From: Actinomadura geliboluensis
GTDB taxonomy: Bacteria > Actinomycetota > Actinomycetes > Streptosporangiales > Streptosporangiaceae
Assembly (NCBI RefSeq): GCF_005889745.1
Contig: NZ_VCKZ01000023.1
Span: 1 to 40,804, forward strand
DNA: 40,804 nt
Reading direction: 5' to 3'
Each line of letters begins with the position of its first letter. The first letter of the stretch is position 1. The position numbers and the translations under genes are program-made. The notes under the pieces were generated by a model that had not been told where the DNA came from, made no database searches, and worked only from the letters and a program-made list of their open reading frames with translations. Shown here piece after piece: positions 25,357 through 34,140 of the stretch.

Positions 25357-25947
25357 ATGACCTCCGCACGGACCGAGGCGCCGGCCGGACCGCCGAACCC
25401 GCGCCGGGCCGAGATCCTCGGCGCCGCCGCCGAACTGTTCGCGCGGCGCGGCTACCACGGGGTGTCGATCGGCGACCTCGGCCGCGCCGTCGGGCTCACC
25501 GGCCCCGCCCTCTACCGGCACTTCAGCGGCAAGGAGGCCGTCCTCGCCGAGATGCTCCTCGACATCAGCGAGCGGCTGCTCGCCGAGGGCGTCCGGCGCG
25601 CCGCGGATCCCGACCCGGCGCGGGCCCTCGACGCGCTGCTGCGCTGGCACATCGCGTTCGCGCTCGACAACCCCGCGCTGATCACCGTGCACGAGCGGGA
25701 GCTCGACAACGTGCCCGAGCCGCAGCGGCACCGCGTCCGCCGCCTCCAGCGCGCCTACGTCGAGGAATGGGTCGCCGTCCTGCGCCGCATGGACCCGTGC
25801 CGGCCCGACGACCGGACGCGCGCGGCCGTGCACGCCTGCTTCGGCCTGCTCAACTCCACCCCGCGCAGCGCCGCCGGGCTCGACCGCGACGCGATGGGCG
25901 ACCTGCTGCACGCGATGGCCCGCGCCGCCCTCGGCGGCCTCCGCTAG
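25357..25947 (+). CDS. TetR family regulator of the leucine degradation operon
   Basis: A 196-residue repressor with the HTH region ILGAAAELFARRGYHGVSIGDLGRAVGL followed by TGPALYRHFSGKEAVLAEML; ALYRHFSGKEAV is the classical recognition helix and following turn. The C-terminal domain (about 70-196) resembles the regulators found beside acyl-CoA carboxylase and dehydrogenase operons, and an acyl-CoA inducer is likely. The gene diverges from mccB across the two GTTAAY palindromes. The ATG has no clear ribosome-binding site, and the region TAGTCTAGACT upstream may contain a -10 box, so a leaderless or short-leader message is possible. Target assignment is inference from position. Confidence 0.9.
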   Translation: MTSARTEAPAGPPNPRRAEILGAAAELFARRGYHGVSIGDLGRAVGLTGPALYRHFSGKEAVLAEMLLDISERLLAEGVRRAADPDPARALDALLRWHIAFALDNPALITVHERELDNVPEPQRHRVRRLQRAYVEEWVAVLRRMDPCRPDDRTRAAVHACFGLLNSTPRSAAGLDRDAMGDLLHAMARAALGGLR

Positions 25948-25962
25948 CCGGGTCCGCCGGGC

Positions 25963-27324
25963 TCAGCAGGACGCGGTGCGGCCGTCCAGGGACCGCCCGA
26001 CCGCCTCGGCGAACGCCTCGGGGTCCGTGCCCGCCCGGTCGAAGATCTTCTGGACGCAGCCCCGGAACGTGCCGGTGAACGTGCTGTAGTGCGGGGTCAC
26101 CGGGCGCGGCTCGGCCCGGCCCAGCGCGGTCACCACCGCCCGCGCCAGCCCGGTGAGCTGCGCCTCGTCCGGCACCTCGGTCTCGCCCGGCCCGACCGGC
26201 TGGCCGGTGAGGGACGAGCAGGCCCGCACCTTCACGTCGGCGGGGGAGTGCCGGCCGGGCGACAGGCCGAGCGCCGAGTAGCGGCCCGGCGCGAACCCGC
26301 CGCAGGAGAACAGCAGCCGCTGGCTGCCCGTCCCGCTCAGGAACTCCACGAGGTCGGCGGCGTCGCCGGGGTTCGGGGAGCGCTCGGACACGGCGAGGTT
26401 CTGCCCGCCGAGGACGGTGCGTCCCGGCAGCGCCGCCACCCCGAACCGCAGCCGCGCGCCGTCCCGCATCCGGGGCTCGGACGCGAGCGCCGAGAACGCG
26501 TACGGCCAGTTGCGCATGAGCTTCGCCCCGGACGCGAACGCCTCGATGCTCTGCAGCTCCCCGTACCCGCGCGACGCCGCCAGCGCCCCGTGCACGCGCG
26601 GCACCAGCCGGGCGAGCGCCGGATACACCTTCGTCTTCAGCTCCTCCTCGCTCGGGCGGTCGGTGCCGGTGAGCCGTCCGCCGCCGCCGCCGTCGTTCCA
26701 CACGGCCTCCAGCGCGTTCACCGTCAGGCCCTCGTAGTCGGCGAGCTGCATCGCGACGCCGGACGACAGCAGCCCCGGCCACGCGGTCGGCGGCGACACG
26801 CCCTCCCAGTAGTAGAGGAGGCCCACGTCCACGTTGAAGGGGACGGCGTACAGCTCGCCGTCCCACTCGCCCGTGCGCAGCGCGGCCGGGAAGAAGTCGT
26901 CGAGCCCGTCGATGCCGTCGAGCGGCCGCAGGTAGCCGGCGTCGGCGAACTGCGCCGTCCACGTGTTGTCCATGATCAGGACGTCGTAGGCGCAGCTGCC
27001 GGACTCCTGCACCGCCTTGATCTGGCTGTGCTGCAGGTCGGTGGACTCCGCCGCCTCGACCAGCGTGGCGTGCGGATGGGGGCGGCCGTCCGGGTAGCGG
27101 CCCTCGTTCCACTGCCGGATCAGGGCCCGCCGCTGGTTCTTCAGGCTGACGTCCGTGCCGCCCACGACGAACAGCTCCGACCTGTCGCAGTCGGCCGCCA
27201 TGCCCGAGTACGACGCGCCCGGCCACAGGACGACGAGCAGCCACGCCACCAGCACCAGCGCCGCCCCGGCCGCGGCGCTCACCCGCGCGCGGCGGCCTCT
27301 CGGGAGAAGGCGGGGGCGTCTCAT
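25963..27324 (-). CDS. Membrane-anchored extracellular solute-binding protein
   Basis: A 453-residue protein with a basic N-terminus, one hydrophobic segment (about 13-36) that has no lipobox cysteine, and an extracytoplasmic domain like family 1 solute-binding proteins: DVLIMDNTWTAQFADAGYLRPLDG, ELYAVPFNVDVGLLYYW, and a C-terminal KIFDRAGTDPEAFAEAV. It probably remains anchored in the membrane. No ABC permease or ATPase is adjacent. Its ATG overlaps the stop of the VWA gene by four bases (ATGA), so both are made together. Long GC-rich frames would allow an upstream GTG-type start, but the overlap and the basic-hydrophobic N-terminus favour 27324. The ligand and role are unknown. Confidence 0.85.
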   Translation of the reverse strand: MRRPRLLPRGRRARVSAAAGAALVLVAWLLVVLWPGASYSGMAADCDRSELFVVGGTDVSLKNQRRALIRQWNEGRYPDGRPHPHATLVEAAESTDLQHSQIKAVQESGSCAYDVLIMDNTWTAQFADAGYLRPLDGIDGLDDFFPAALRTGEWDGELYAVPFNVDVGLLYYWEGVSPPTAWPGLLSSGVAMQLADYEGLTVNALEAVWNDGGGGGRLTGTDRPSEEELKTKVYPALARLVPRVHGALAASRGYGELQSIEAFASGAKLMRNWPYAFSALASEPRMRDGARLRFGVAALPGRTVLGGQNLAVSERSPNPGDAADLVEFLSGTGSQRLLFSCGGFAPGRYSALGLSPGRHSPADVKVRACSSLTGQPVGPGETEVPDEAQLTGLARAVVTALGRAEPRPVTPHYSTFTGTFRGCVQKIFDRAGTDPEAFAEAVGRSLDGRTASC

Positions 27325-29420
27325 CGCAGCTCCGACAGCAGCTCGGCGGCCTGCTCGGCCTCGGGCGAACCGGTCAGCGACACGCATCCGCGCCCGTCCT
27401 TCGGGCCGAGCGCCGCCACGATCTCCCGCACAGGGGACGAGCCGCACGTCGCCGGTCCCGTCAGCACCACCGTCAGCCGCAGCCCCGGATGCCGCCCGCG
27501 GAACTCACCTGACAGCCAGCCGACCCGCGACCCGAGCCCCGGGTTGGTCGCGGCGGACTGCCCGTCGGTGACGAGGACGAGGTTCTGCCGCCCGGGCCCG
27601 AGGTCGGCCGCCGCGATCGCGTCGCTGAGCGGCTGGTCGGCGCCGCTGGACGCGACCGCCTGCAGCCTGCTCGTGATCGCGCTCTTCTGCTCCGGGGACG
27701 CCGCGTCCTGCGGGACGTTGCCGAAGGTGTCCGCCGCGCTCGGCGACGCCGTGGCCGACGACACCTGCAGGCCCGCGCGGTCGTTGCTCTGCAGTTGCGC
27801 CACCAGGCTGCGCAGGAACGACGTCCCGCGCACGAGCCGCGAACCGCCGCGCGCCTGCGCCGCGCCGCCCATCGACCCGGACACGTCCAGCAGCAGCGAC
27901 ACCGACGTCCGGGGGCGGGCCGCGCCGATGCGGTCGAGGGTGTCCTGGACGCCCGCCGGCGACTCCAGCCCCACCACTGTCGGCATCACCCTGGTGCCGA
28001 CGAGGCCCTGCAGCCGCGACAGGTAGTAGTGCCGGGTGTCGCCCTCGCGCGCGGGCGGGATGACGCCGCGGTCGTCGCGGAGGCCCTGCCGGGTCAGCGG
28101 GTTGCGGTCGAGCCAGCGGCGGAACGCGGTGACCGCCGCGTCCCGCTCCCGCGTGTCCTGGCCGCGCCACTTCACCTGGACGAACGGGTGGTCCAGCGTC
28201 GGCAGGCCGGTCGCGTAGTAGGGGTGCAGGCGCCACCGCGCGAACGCGGCGGCGTCCGGGTCGGCCGCGCCGCAGCGGTCGCCGAGCGGCCGGCCCATGT
28301 CGTAGTCGTGCAGCGCCTGCTCGGGCACGGCGACGGCGACGTCGTCGGGCGGGGCGGAGTCCTGCGCGGCGGCGCGCTCCCGGAACCGGCACAGCAGCGA
28401 CACCGCGTCCGGCGCCACCAGGTCGGCGGGCTCGGCGAACCGCTCGTCCGCGGCGTCGGAGCCGGGCGCCCCGTCGTACAACGCGGGCGTGACGGCGAGC
28501 GCCGCCGCCGACGTCTCCGGGACGGGCCGCGCGATCGCGCGCAGCCGCACCCCCGCGTCCGCGACCCGGCGCAGCAGCGCCGCCGTGCTCGGCGCGATCG
28601 GCGCCGCGATCGGGTCGGCGACGGACTCGTGCGCCCGGGTGAACAGCGCCAGCACCAGCGGGGACGTCCCGACCGAGCCGCGCACCCGGAACACCGGGTC
28701 GGCCTTGCCGGCCGGCGCGCCCGGCCCCGCCCCGGCCGCGCCGACCTGGCCCGGGCCCTTCGGGACGAAGTCGTACTCGGCCGTGGACGACGGGATCCAG
28801 ATGTCGGGCTGCGGGCCGAACAGCTGCTGGGCGTCGGAGTGGCCGGCGTCCGCCGCCGCGCTGCGCCGCCACAGCAGCCGGAACCCGTCGTACAGCGGGA
28901 CGGGCCCGGCCTCGGGGACGACGGTGACGCTGTACTCGCGGCAGCCGCGGTCCTCGCTGTCGTTCACGAACTCGGCCGCGGCGGCCCGCAGCGGCGTGAG
29001 CGTCTCGGGGGCGGTCAGCACCCGCAGGTCGAGCGGCTGCCCGCACGCGCTCGCGCGGTCGCGGAGCACCTGGACGCCGGTGCCGGCGAGCAGGAGCGCG
29101 GCCATCGCGGCGGCGCCCGCGAGGCCCCATCCGAGCGTCGCGCCGCCCCCGCGCAGCACGCGCCCGACCCGCTCCAGGACGGCGTGCGCGGTCGCGGGGT
29201 AGAAGACGAGCAGCACGGCCGTCAGCACCGCGACGACCAGCAGGGTGACGACCGCGTTCAGCCAGAAGACGCCGTGCACGAGCGTCACCCCGATGCTGAC
29301 GATGACGGTGGAGCAGAGGTCGAGGAACATGACCTGCAGGAACCTGCGGAGCCAGGGGGGAAGGCCGTCCTGGCGCCCCGGCGGACGCGACCGGCCGCCG
29401 TCGCCGCTCGGTCCCGTCAT
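27321..29420 (-). CDS. Membrane protein with solute-binding-like region and C-terminal VWA domain
   Basis: A 699-residue protein. The first 120 residues hold a Pro/Gly-rich cytoplasmic start and three membrane helices (about 27-50, 53-75 and 95-118). The extracytoplasmic part (about 125-490) resembles substrate-binding proteins (FGPQPDIWIPSSTAEYDF, SPLVLALF). The last 190 residues form a von Willebrand A domain with an intact MIDAS start, LLLDVSGSMGG (Asp512, Ser514, Ser516), and the later LVLVTDGQS strand. VWA domains bind protein partners through a metal ion. ATG start at 29420 with only a weak site. It is the first gene of a pair with the solute-binding protein and diverges from an acyl-CoA ligase gene. 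Function is not known. Confidence 0.87.
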   Translation of the reverse strand: MTGPSGDGGRSRPPGRQDGLPPWLRRFLQVMFLDLCSTVIVSIGVTLVHGVFWLNAVVTLLVVAVLTAVLLVFYPATAHAVLERVGRVLRGGGATLGWGLAGAAAMAALLLAGTGVQVLRDRASACGQPLDLRVLTAPETLTPLRAAAAEFVNDSEDRGCREYSVTVVPEAGPVPLYDGFRLLWRRSAAADAGHSDAQQLFGPQPDIWIPSSTAEYDFVPKGPGQVGAAGAGPGAPAGKADPVFRVRGSVGTSPLVLALFTRAHESVADPIAAPIAPSTAALLRRVADAGVRLRAIARPVPETSAAALAVTPALYDGAPGSDAADERFAEPADLVAPDAVSLLCRFRERAAAQDSAPPDDVAVAVPEQALHDYDMGRPLGDRCGAADPDAAAFARWRLHPYYATGLPTLDHPFVQVKWRGQDTRERDAAVTAFRRWLDRNPLTRQGLRDDRGVIPPAREGDTRHYYLSRLQGLVGTRVMPTVVGLESPAGVQDTLDRIGAARPRTSVSLLLDVSGSMGGAAQARGGSRLVRGTSFLRSLVAQLQSNDRAGLQVSSATASPSAADTFGNVPQDAASPEQKSAITSRLQAVASSGADQPLSDAIAAADLGPGRQNLVLVTDGQSAATNPGLGSRVGWLSGEFRGRHPGLRLTVVLTGPATCGSSPVREIVAALGPKDGRGCVSLTGSPEAEQAAELLSELR

Positions 29421-29624
29421 GCACGCCCCATCGCCGTGTAGGTCTCGGTTCTCGGCCCCCCGGCACTGACCCATCATGATACGTAGCCGGACGGTCGCGG
29501 TCAGGAAAGCGGGCTGACCGGGGCCGGTCGATCTCCGTCGCCGCGCCGCGCCGCGTCCTCTTGACGGGTCGCCAGCAAGACGGGTCAGATGGACCGAGCC
29601 AGACCCCGCACTGAGGAGAGCCGT

Positions 29625-31175
29625 ATGGGCGTCGAAGGTGTCGGCTTCTACCAGATCGCACAGAACGACCCGGACCGCCCGGCCGTGCTGGCCCCGGGCG
29701 AACCGGTGACCTACGGCGAACTCCACGCCGAGGTGAACCGCCTGTCCCACGCGCTCGCGAGCATCGGGTTGAGCCCCGGCGACGCGCTCGCGACGGTCCT
29801 GAGCAACCGGCGCGAGTTCCTCACCGTGATGCTGGCCGCGATGCAGTCGGGGCTCTACCTCGTCCCCGTGAGCCGCCACCTCACCGCGCCCGAGATCGGC
29901 TACATCCTCGGCGACTCCGGCGCCAAGGCCGTCATCACCGAGGGCGAGTTCGCCGCCGCCGTGTCCGGCGCGGCCGACGAGGCGGGCGTCCCGGCGGAGG
30001 GGCGGGTGAGCGCCGACCCCGCCGCGGGCTACCGCGCGATGGCCGAGCTGTGCGCCGCGCACAGCGCCGACCCGCCGGCCAAGCGCCAGATGGGCTCGGT
30101 GATGCTCTACACGTCCGGGACGACCGGACGGCCCAAGGGCGTGCGGCGCCCGCTGATGGACATCCCGCCCGAAGTGCTGTTCGAGGTCATGAAGCAGACG
30201 CTGATGCGGCACCTGAGCCTCGAACCCGGCGACGACGAGGTCCACCTCGCCATCGGCCCGCTGTACCACTCGGCGCCCTGCGTCCACGCGCTGATGTCGC
30301 TCAGCCTCGGCCACGCCGTCGTCATCTCCGCCCGCTTCGGGCCCGAGGAGACCCTCGACCTCATCCAGCGGTACCGGGTCACCAACTCCCTGATGGTGCC
30401 GACCATGTTCCACCGCATGCTCGGACTGCCCGAGGACGTCCGGGCCAGGTACGACGTGTCGTCGCTGCGGCAGGTCTTCCACACCGCCGCGCCGATCCCC
30501 AAGGAGACCAAGCAGCGGATGATGGACTGGTGGGGGCCCGTCCTCTACGAGTACTACGGCTCCACCGAGAGCGGGCCCGTCGTCGTCGCCGCGCCGCACG
30601 AGTGGCTCGCCCACCCCGGGACGGTCGGGCGCGCGGTCGAGGGCGTCCAGATCAAGATCCTGGACCCGGAGGGCGCCGAGCTGCCGCCCGGCGAGACCGG
30701 CCTGATCTACGCGAGCGGGCAGCCCGGCTTCGAGTACCACGACGACCCGGACAAGACCGCCGCCGCGATGCGCGGCGACTTCTACACGCCCGGCGACCTC
30801 GGCCACCTGGACGAGGACGGCTGGCTCTACATGAGCGACCGCCGCACCGACCTCATCATCTCCGGCGGCGTCAACATCTACCCGGCGGAGATCGAGTCCG
30901 TGCTGCTCCAGCACCCGGCCGTCGGGGACGCCGTCGTCATCGGCGTTCCCGACGACGACTGGGGGCAGCTCGCCGTCGCGCTCGTCGAGCCCGCCGAGGG
31001 CGCGGAGGCGGGCGACGCGCTGGCCGCCGACCTGCTCGCGTTCTGCGCGCCGCGGCTGGCGAAGCTGAAGCACCCCCGGCGGATCGAGTTCCGCCCGGCG
31101 CTGCCGCGCACCCCGTCCGGCAAGCTCAGCCGGCGTCGCGTCCGCGAGGACTACCTGGGCGGACGGGAGGGCTGA
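29625..31175 (+). CDS. Acyl-CoA ligase (AMP-binding), second copy
   Basis: A 516-residue ANL-superfamily ligase forming acyl-CoA through acyl-AMP. Motifs: LYTSGTTGRPKGV (about 161-173), the YYGSTES adenine motif, TPGDLGHLDEDGWLYMSDR, SGGVNIYPAEIES and the catalytic-lysine motif TPSGKLSRR at the C-terminus. It is closely related to the ligase at 3394-4929. The ATG at 29625 was chosen for its GAGGAGAG site eight bases upstream; an earlier in-frame start at 29589 lacks one. It diverges from the VWA gene across 204 bp and is followed after 77 bp by the coiled-coil gene. The substrate cannot be read from the sequence. Confidence 0.92.
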   Translation: MGVEGVGFYQIAQNDPDRPAVLAPGEPVTYGELHAEVNRLSHALASIGLSPGDALATVLSNRREFLTVMLAAMQSGLYLVPVSRHLTAPEIGYILGDSGAKAVITEGEFAAAVSGAADEAGVPAEGRVSADPAAGYRAMAELCAAHSADPPAKRQMGSVMLYTSGTTGRPKGVRRPLMDIPPEVLFEVMKQTLMRHLSLEPGDDEVHLAIGPLYHSAPCVHALMSLSLGHAVVISARFGPEETLDLIQRYRVTNSLMVPTMFHRMLGLPEDVRARYDVSSLRQVFHTAAPIPKETKQRMMDWWGPVLYEYYGSTESGPVVVAAPHEWLAHPGTVGRAVEGVQIKILDPEGAELPPGETGLIYASGQPGFEYHDDPDKTAAAMRGDFYTPGDLGHLDEDGWLYMSDRRTDLIISGGVNIYPAEIESVLLQHPAVGDAVVIGVPDDDWGQLAVALVEPAEGAEAGDALAADLLAFCAPRLAKLKHPRRIEFRPALPRTPSGKLSRRRVREDYLGGREG

Positions 31176-31252
31176 CGGCGGCGGGGCGCGCCGCCCGCGA
31201 CTCGCCGCCGGAAACGTCGAACGCGTCCGCGCGCCCGTGCGTACAACGGCAC

Positions 31253-32572
31253 ATGGAAGACCAGAAGGTCGCCCCGCTGGACGACGTCGCCCCGACTCCC
31301 GCCGCCCCGACGAAGACCGACCTTCCCGTCGTCACCGACCCGGCCGCGTACGCCGCGGAGGAGGCGCCGGCCGGCGCCGGCCCCGGCGAGCCCGCGGCCG
31401 CCGATGCCGACCGCGCCGGGATCGCACGCCTCGGTGACCCGGTCGCGGTCTGGCCGTGCGCCGGCTGCGGACGGCCCGTGCCGCAGCCGGTGCGCGGCGC
31501 CCGCACGGTCCGCTTCTGCCAGGACCGCGACGGCGCGTGCGAGCGGGCCGCGCGGGAGAGCCGCGAGCGGGCGCTGGAGTCCCCGGGGCTCACCGGGCAG
31601 GTCGCCTGGGCGTGGGAGATGGTCGACCGGCTGGAGGGCGCCGCCGACCGGCTCGCCGGCTCGCTGATGGCGGAGCTGAGCGTCGCCGGGGTCGAGCGGC
31701 GGGTCGCCGACGCCCGCGCCGACGCCGCCGGGCAGGTCGCCATCGCGCAGCGGGAGCGGGACGCCTCCCAGCGGCAGGCCGAGCTGGCGTGGCGGGAGAC
31801 CGCCGCCGCGCGCGCCCGCGCGGAGGCCGCCGAGCGGGAGGCCGCGGCCGCCCGCGCCGAGGCCGAGCGGCTGACCGCCGAGCGCGACACCGCCCGGCAG
31901 GAGGCGGCGGACGCGCGGGACGAGGCCGACGGCGCGGCCGCGGCCCGGCTCGCCGCCGAGCGCGAGCGCGACCGGATGGCGTCCCGCGAGGGGGAGCTGC
32001 TCGCCTCGCTGGAGAGCGCCCGCTCCGAACTCGTCGCCCTGCACGGCCGGGTGTCGGAGGCCGAGACGCTCCTGGAGGGGCGGCGCGTCGAGTCGGCCGC
32101 CGCCGAGCGCGCCGCCGAGGACCTGCGCTCCGCCGTCCGCGACGCCGAGGCCAAGCGCGGGCAGGCCGTCGCCGACCGCGACCAGATCCAGGCGCGCGGC
32201 CGGGAGCTGGAGCGCCACAACTGGCAGCTGACCCGTGCCGCCGAGGAGCTGCGCGCGGCGGTGCGGGCGCTGACCGCCGAGCGCGACGCCGCGCGGTCCG
32301 AGGCCGACCGTGCCCGCCGCCGCGTCGACGCGCTCACCGCGCTCGCCGACCGCCAGGACACCGGCCCCCGCCCGGTGGCCGACCCGGAGCCGCTGACCGG
32401 GCTGCACCCGCTGCCGCCGGTGAACGGGACGCGGACCGGGTCGCTGCTGGACGGCGGCGACCCGCTCGCCACCGGCCCCCGCACCGGACCGCTGAACGGG
32501 CACCACAACGGCCACCGCAACGGACATGCCAACGGGCACGCTAACGGACATCGCCTTCCCCACGCCGGCTGA
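31253..32572 (+). CDS. Coiled-coil protein with four-cysteine cluster and C-terminal NGH repeats
   Basis: I do not recognise a named family. The 439-residue product starts with an acidic Pro/Ala-rich region (1-65). A likely zinc-binding cluster follows: Cys69-x2-Cys72-x16-Cys89-x6-Cys96. Residues about 130-380 are an almost unbroken run of Ala, Glu, Arg and Asp heptads (AERLTAERDTARQEAADARD and similar), a long coiled coil. The tail has a Pro/Gly linker and five Asn-Gly-His-x repeats. There is no signal peptide or membrane helix, so it should be cytoplasmic. The architecture resembles KfrA-like or other filament-forming DNA-associated proteins, but that is a guess. The ATG was chosen because upstream frame extensions run through the ligase gene; its ribosome-binding site is weak. 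Confidence 0.75.
   Translation: MEDQKVAPLDDVAPTPAAPTKTDLPVVTDPAAYAAEEAPAGAGPGEPAAADADRAGIARLGDPVAVWPCAGCGRPVPQPVRGARTVRFCQDRDGACERAARESRERALESPGLTGQVAWAWEMVDRLEGAADRLAGSLMAELSVAGVERRVADARADAAGQVAIAQRERDASQRQAELAWRETAAARARAEAAEREAAAARAEAERLTAERDTARQEAADARDEADGAAAARLAAERERDRMASREGELLASLESARSELVALHGRVSEAETLLEGRRVESAAAERAAEDLRSAVRDAEAKRGQAVADRDQIQARGRELERHNWQLTRAAEELRAAVRALTAERDAARSEADRARRRVDALTALADRQDTGPRPVADPEPLTGLHPLPPVNGTRTGSLLDGGDPLATGPRTGPLNGHHNGHRNGHANGHANGHRLPHAG
32495..32554 (+). repeat. Five tandem 12-bp repeats encoding NGHx
   Basis: Units of the form AACGG-CA/CC-NNN start at 32495, 32507, 32519, 32531 and 32543. They encode Asn-Gly-His followed by His, Arg, Ala, Ala and Arg. The third bases vary, so the repeat is kept at protein level rather than being a fresh slippage tract. 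It forms the histidine-rich tail of the coiled-coil protein. Confidence 0.85.
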
Positions 32573-32642
32573 CGGTCACGCCGGCGGAGCGACGCACAGG
32601 TAGGAGGTGAGGCGCAACTCCCATACTGCACTGGCCCTGAAT

Positions 32643-32680
32643 CCGGCCGCCGTACCGCACCGGGGTGGTACGGCGGCCGG
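32643..32680. terminator. Bidirectional hairpin between coiled-coil gene and cbiZ
   Basis: A perfect 14-bp inverted repeat (arms 32643-32656 and 32667-32680, 10-nt loop) ends 3 bp before the cbiZ stop on the reverse strand and lies 70 bp after the coiled-coil stop. It should terminate both converging transcripts. Confidence 0.8.
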
Positions 32681-32683
32681 GTG

Positions 32684-33373
32684 CTAGCCGCGGGTCTCCA
32701 GGTAGCGGGTGTAGTCGACAGCCCCGGCGTGGACGGCGGCGTGCACGGCGCGGGCGATCCGCGCGCCCCACGTCGAGCGGGGCCCGGCGAAGACCTCTTC
32801 CGCCGCGCCGCCGGACGCGGCCGCCACGCAGACGGCGTCGGACGCGGTGCCCGTGCACGGGAAGCCCGCCTCCAGGAGCGCCTGCGTCTTCGCCTCCGTC
32901 GCGGTGACGACCGCGTTCACCAGCGCCGCGTCGCTCAGCGGGACGGGCACGGCGACGACGATGTTGATGGTGCCGGGCGTCCGGGCCGACCGGGGCGTCC
33001 CGTCGAGCGGCGCCAGCTCGGGGTCGGGGGTCCCGGCGGGGGAGGCCGCCCAGGTCGGGACGCGCAGCCCCACGGTCGCCGACACGCGCACGCCCGCGTC
33101 GTCCCGCCGCATCGTGCGGGCGACGGACGCGGCCGTCAGCATCCCGACGCCCGCCCCCTCCAGCCCGTACAGCGCGGCCAGCTCCGTCAGGTGCGCGACG
33201 GGGTCGGTGCGCGAGTAGGCGCCCGGGACCTGCGCGTTCAGCACCCATCCGGCGGGGCCGATGCCGCCGCCGAGCATCGCCGACGAGATCATCCGGTGGC
33301 CGGGCCCGGCCCGCCACACCGTCGCGGCGAGGCGCTTGCCGTCCTCCTCGCGCCACACGGTCTCCAGGTTCAC
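32684..33373 (-). CDS. cbiZ: Adenosylcobinamide amidohydrolase
   Basis: A 229-residue CbiZ-family enzyme that removes the aminopropanol side chain and lower ligand from cobinamide or pseudocobalamin, allowing the corrinoid to be rebuilt with the host's own lower ligand. Recognisable segments are MISSAMLGGGIG, GVGMLTAASV, GTINIVVAVPVPLSDAALVNAV, ALLEAGFPCTGTASDAVCV and the C-terminal GARIARAVHAAVHAG. The GTG start overlaps the stop of the ABC ATPase gene by four bases (GTGA). It is the last gene of a riboswitch-led corrinoid uptake operon, which supports the salvage role. A hairpin terminator follows directly. Confidence 0.92.
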   Translation of the reverse strand: MNLETVWREEDGKRLAATVWRAGPGHRMISSAMLGGGIGPAGWVLNAQVPGAYSRTDPVAHLTELAALYGLEGAGVGMLTAASVARTMRRDDAGVRVSATVGLRVPTWAASPAGTPDPELAPLDGTPRSARTPGTINIVVAVPVPLSDAALVNAVVTATEAKTQALLEAGFPCTGTASDAVCVAAASGGAAEEVFAGPRSTWGARIARAVHAAVHAGAVDYTRYLETRG

Positions 33374-34140
33374 GGCCGCTCCAGCGCCAGCATCGGCCGC
33401 CCGCCCGGACCGGGGGCGACATGGACCCGCGCGCCGAAGTGCTCCTCGACGACCGCGCGGGTGAGGACCTCCTCCGGCGTGCCCGCCGCCGCGACCCGCC
33501 CCTCGGAGATGAGGACGAGCGCGTCGGCGTACTGCCCGGCGAGGGTCAGGTCGTGGATCGTCGTCACCACGGTCAGCCCGTCGGCGAGCCGCAGCCGGTC
33601 GACCAGCTCCAGCACCTGCTGCTGGTGGCCGATGTCGAGCGCGGTCGTCGGCTCGTCCAGCAGGAGTACCGACGTCTGCTGCGCCAGCGCGCGCGCCAGC
33701 ACCACCCGCTGCCTCTCGCCGCCGGACAGGTGGTCCAGAGTGCGGGTGGCGAAGGCGGTGAGGTCGAGCCGTTCGAGGACCTCCTCGGTGATGGCCCGGT
33801 CGCGCGCGCTCTCCCGGCCGAGATGCGGGATGTAGGGGGAGCGTCCGAGCAGGGTGTAGTCGAACACCGTCATCCCCACGGGGAGGTGCGGGTTCTGCGC
33901 GGCGTAGGCGACCGTCCGGGCCCGCTGCCGCGGCTTGAGCCGCTGGAGGTCCTCGCCCGCCACCGTGATCTCGCCGCGCGAGGCCACCAGGCCGAGGACC
34001 GCGCGCAGCAGCGTCGACTTCCCGGCGCCGTTCGGCCCGATCACCGCCGTCCACGACCCGGCGGGGACGTCCAGCGACACGCCCTTCAGCACCGGCCGGC
34101 CGCCGAGCGACACGTCCAGGCCCCGCACCGCGACCGTCAC
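33370..34140 (-). CDS. btuD: Corrinoid ABC transporter ATPase (FecE/BtuD type)
   Basis: A 256-residue ABC ATPase: Walker A GPNGAGKST (about residues 35-43), Q-loop near AYAAQNPHLP, signature LSGGERQRVVLARALAQQ, Walker B VLLLDEPTTALD and the H-loop TIHD. It energises import by the adjacent FecCD permease. The class is shared by siderophore and B12 importers; the cobalamin riboswitch at the head of the operon and the cbiZ gene at its end favour corrinoids. GTG start overlapping the permease stop by four bases (GTGA), with the same overlap type to cbiZ downstream, so the operon is tightly coupled. Confidence 0.92.
   Translation of the reverse strand: MTVAVRGLDVSLGGRPVLKGVSLDVPAGSWTAVIGPNGAGKSTLLRAVLGLVASRGEITVAGEDLQRLKPRQRARTVAYAAQNPHLPVGMTVFDYTLLGRSPYIPHLGRESARDRAITEEVLERLDLTAFATRTLDHLSGGERQRVVLARALAQQTSVLLLDEPTTALDIGHQQQVLELVDRLRLADGLTVVTTIHDLTLAGQYADALVLISEGRVAAAGTPEEVLTRAVVEEHFGARVHVAPGPGGRPMLALERP

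Noticed and set aside
30050..31252. Upstream extension of the coiled-coil gene through the acyl-CoA ligase
   Set aside because: The extension is an out-of-frame reading of the ligase gene; genuine composition starts only at the ATG at 31253.
32495..32554. Short tandem repeats as a possible CRISPR or iteron array
   Set aside because: The 12-bp units are contiguous, coding, and lack spacers; they are explained by the NGHx protein repeat.
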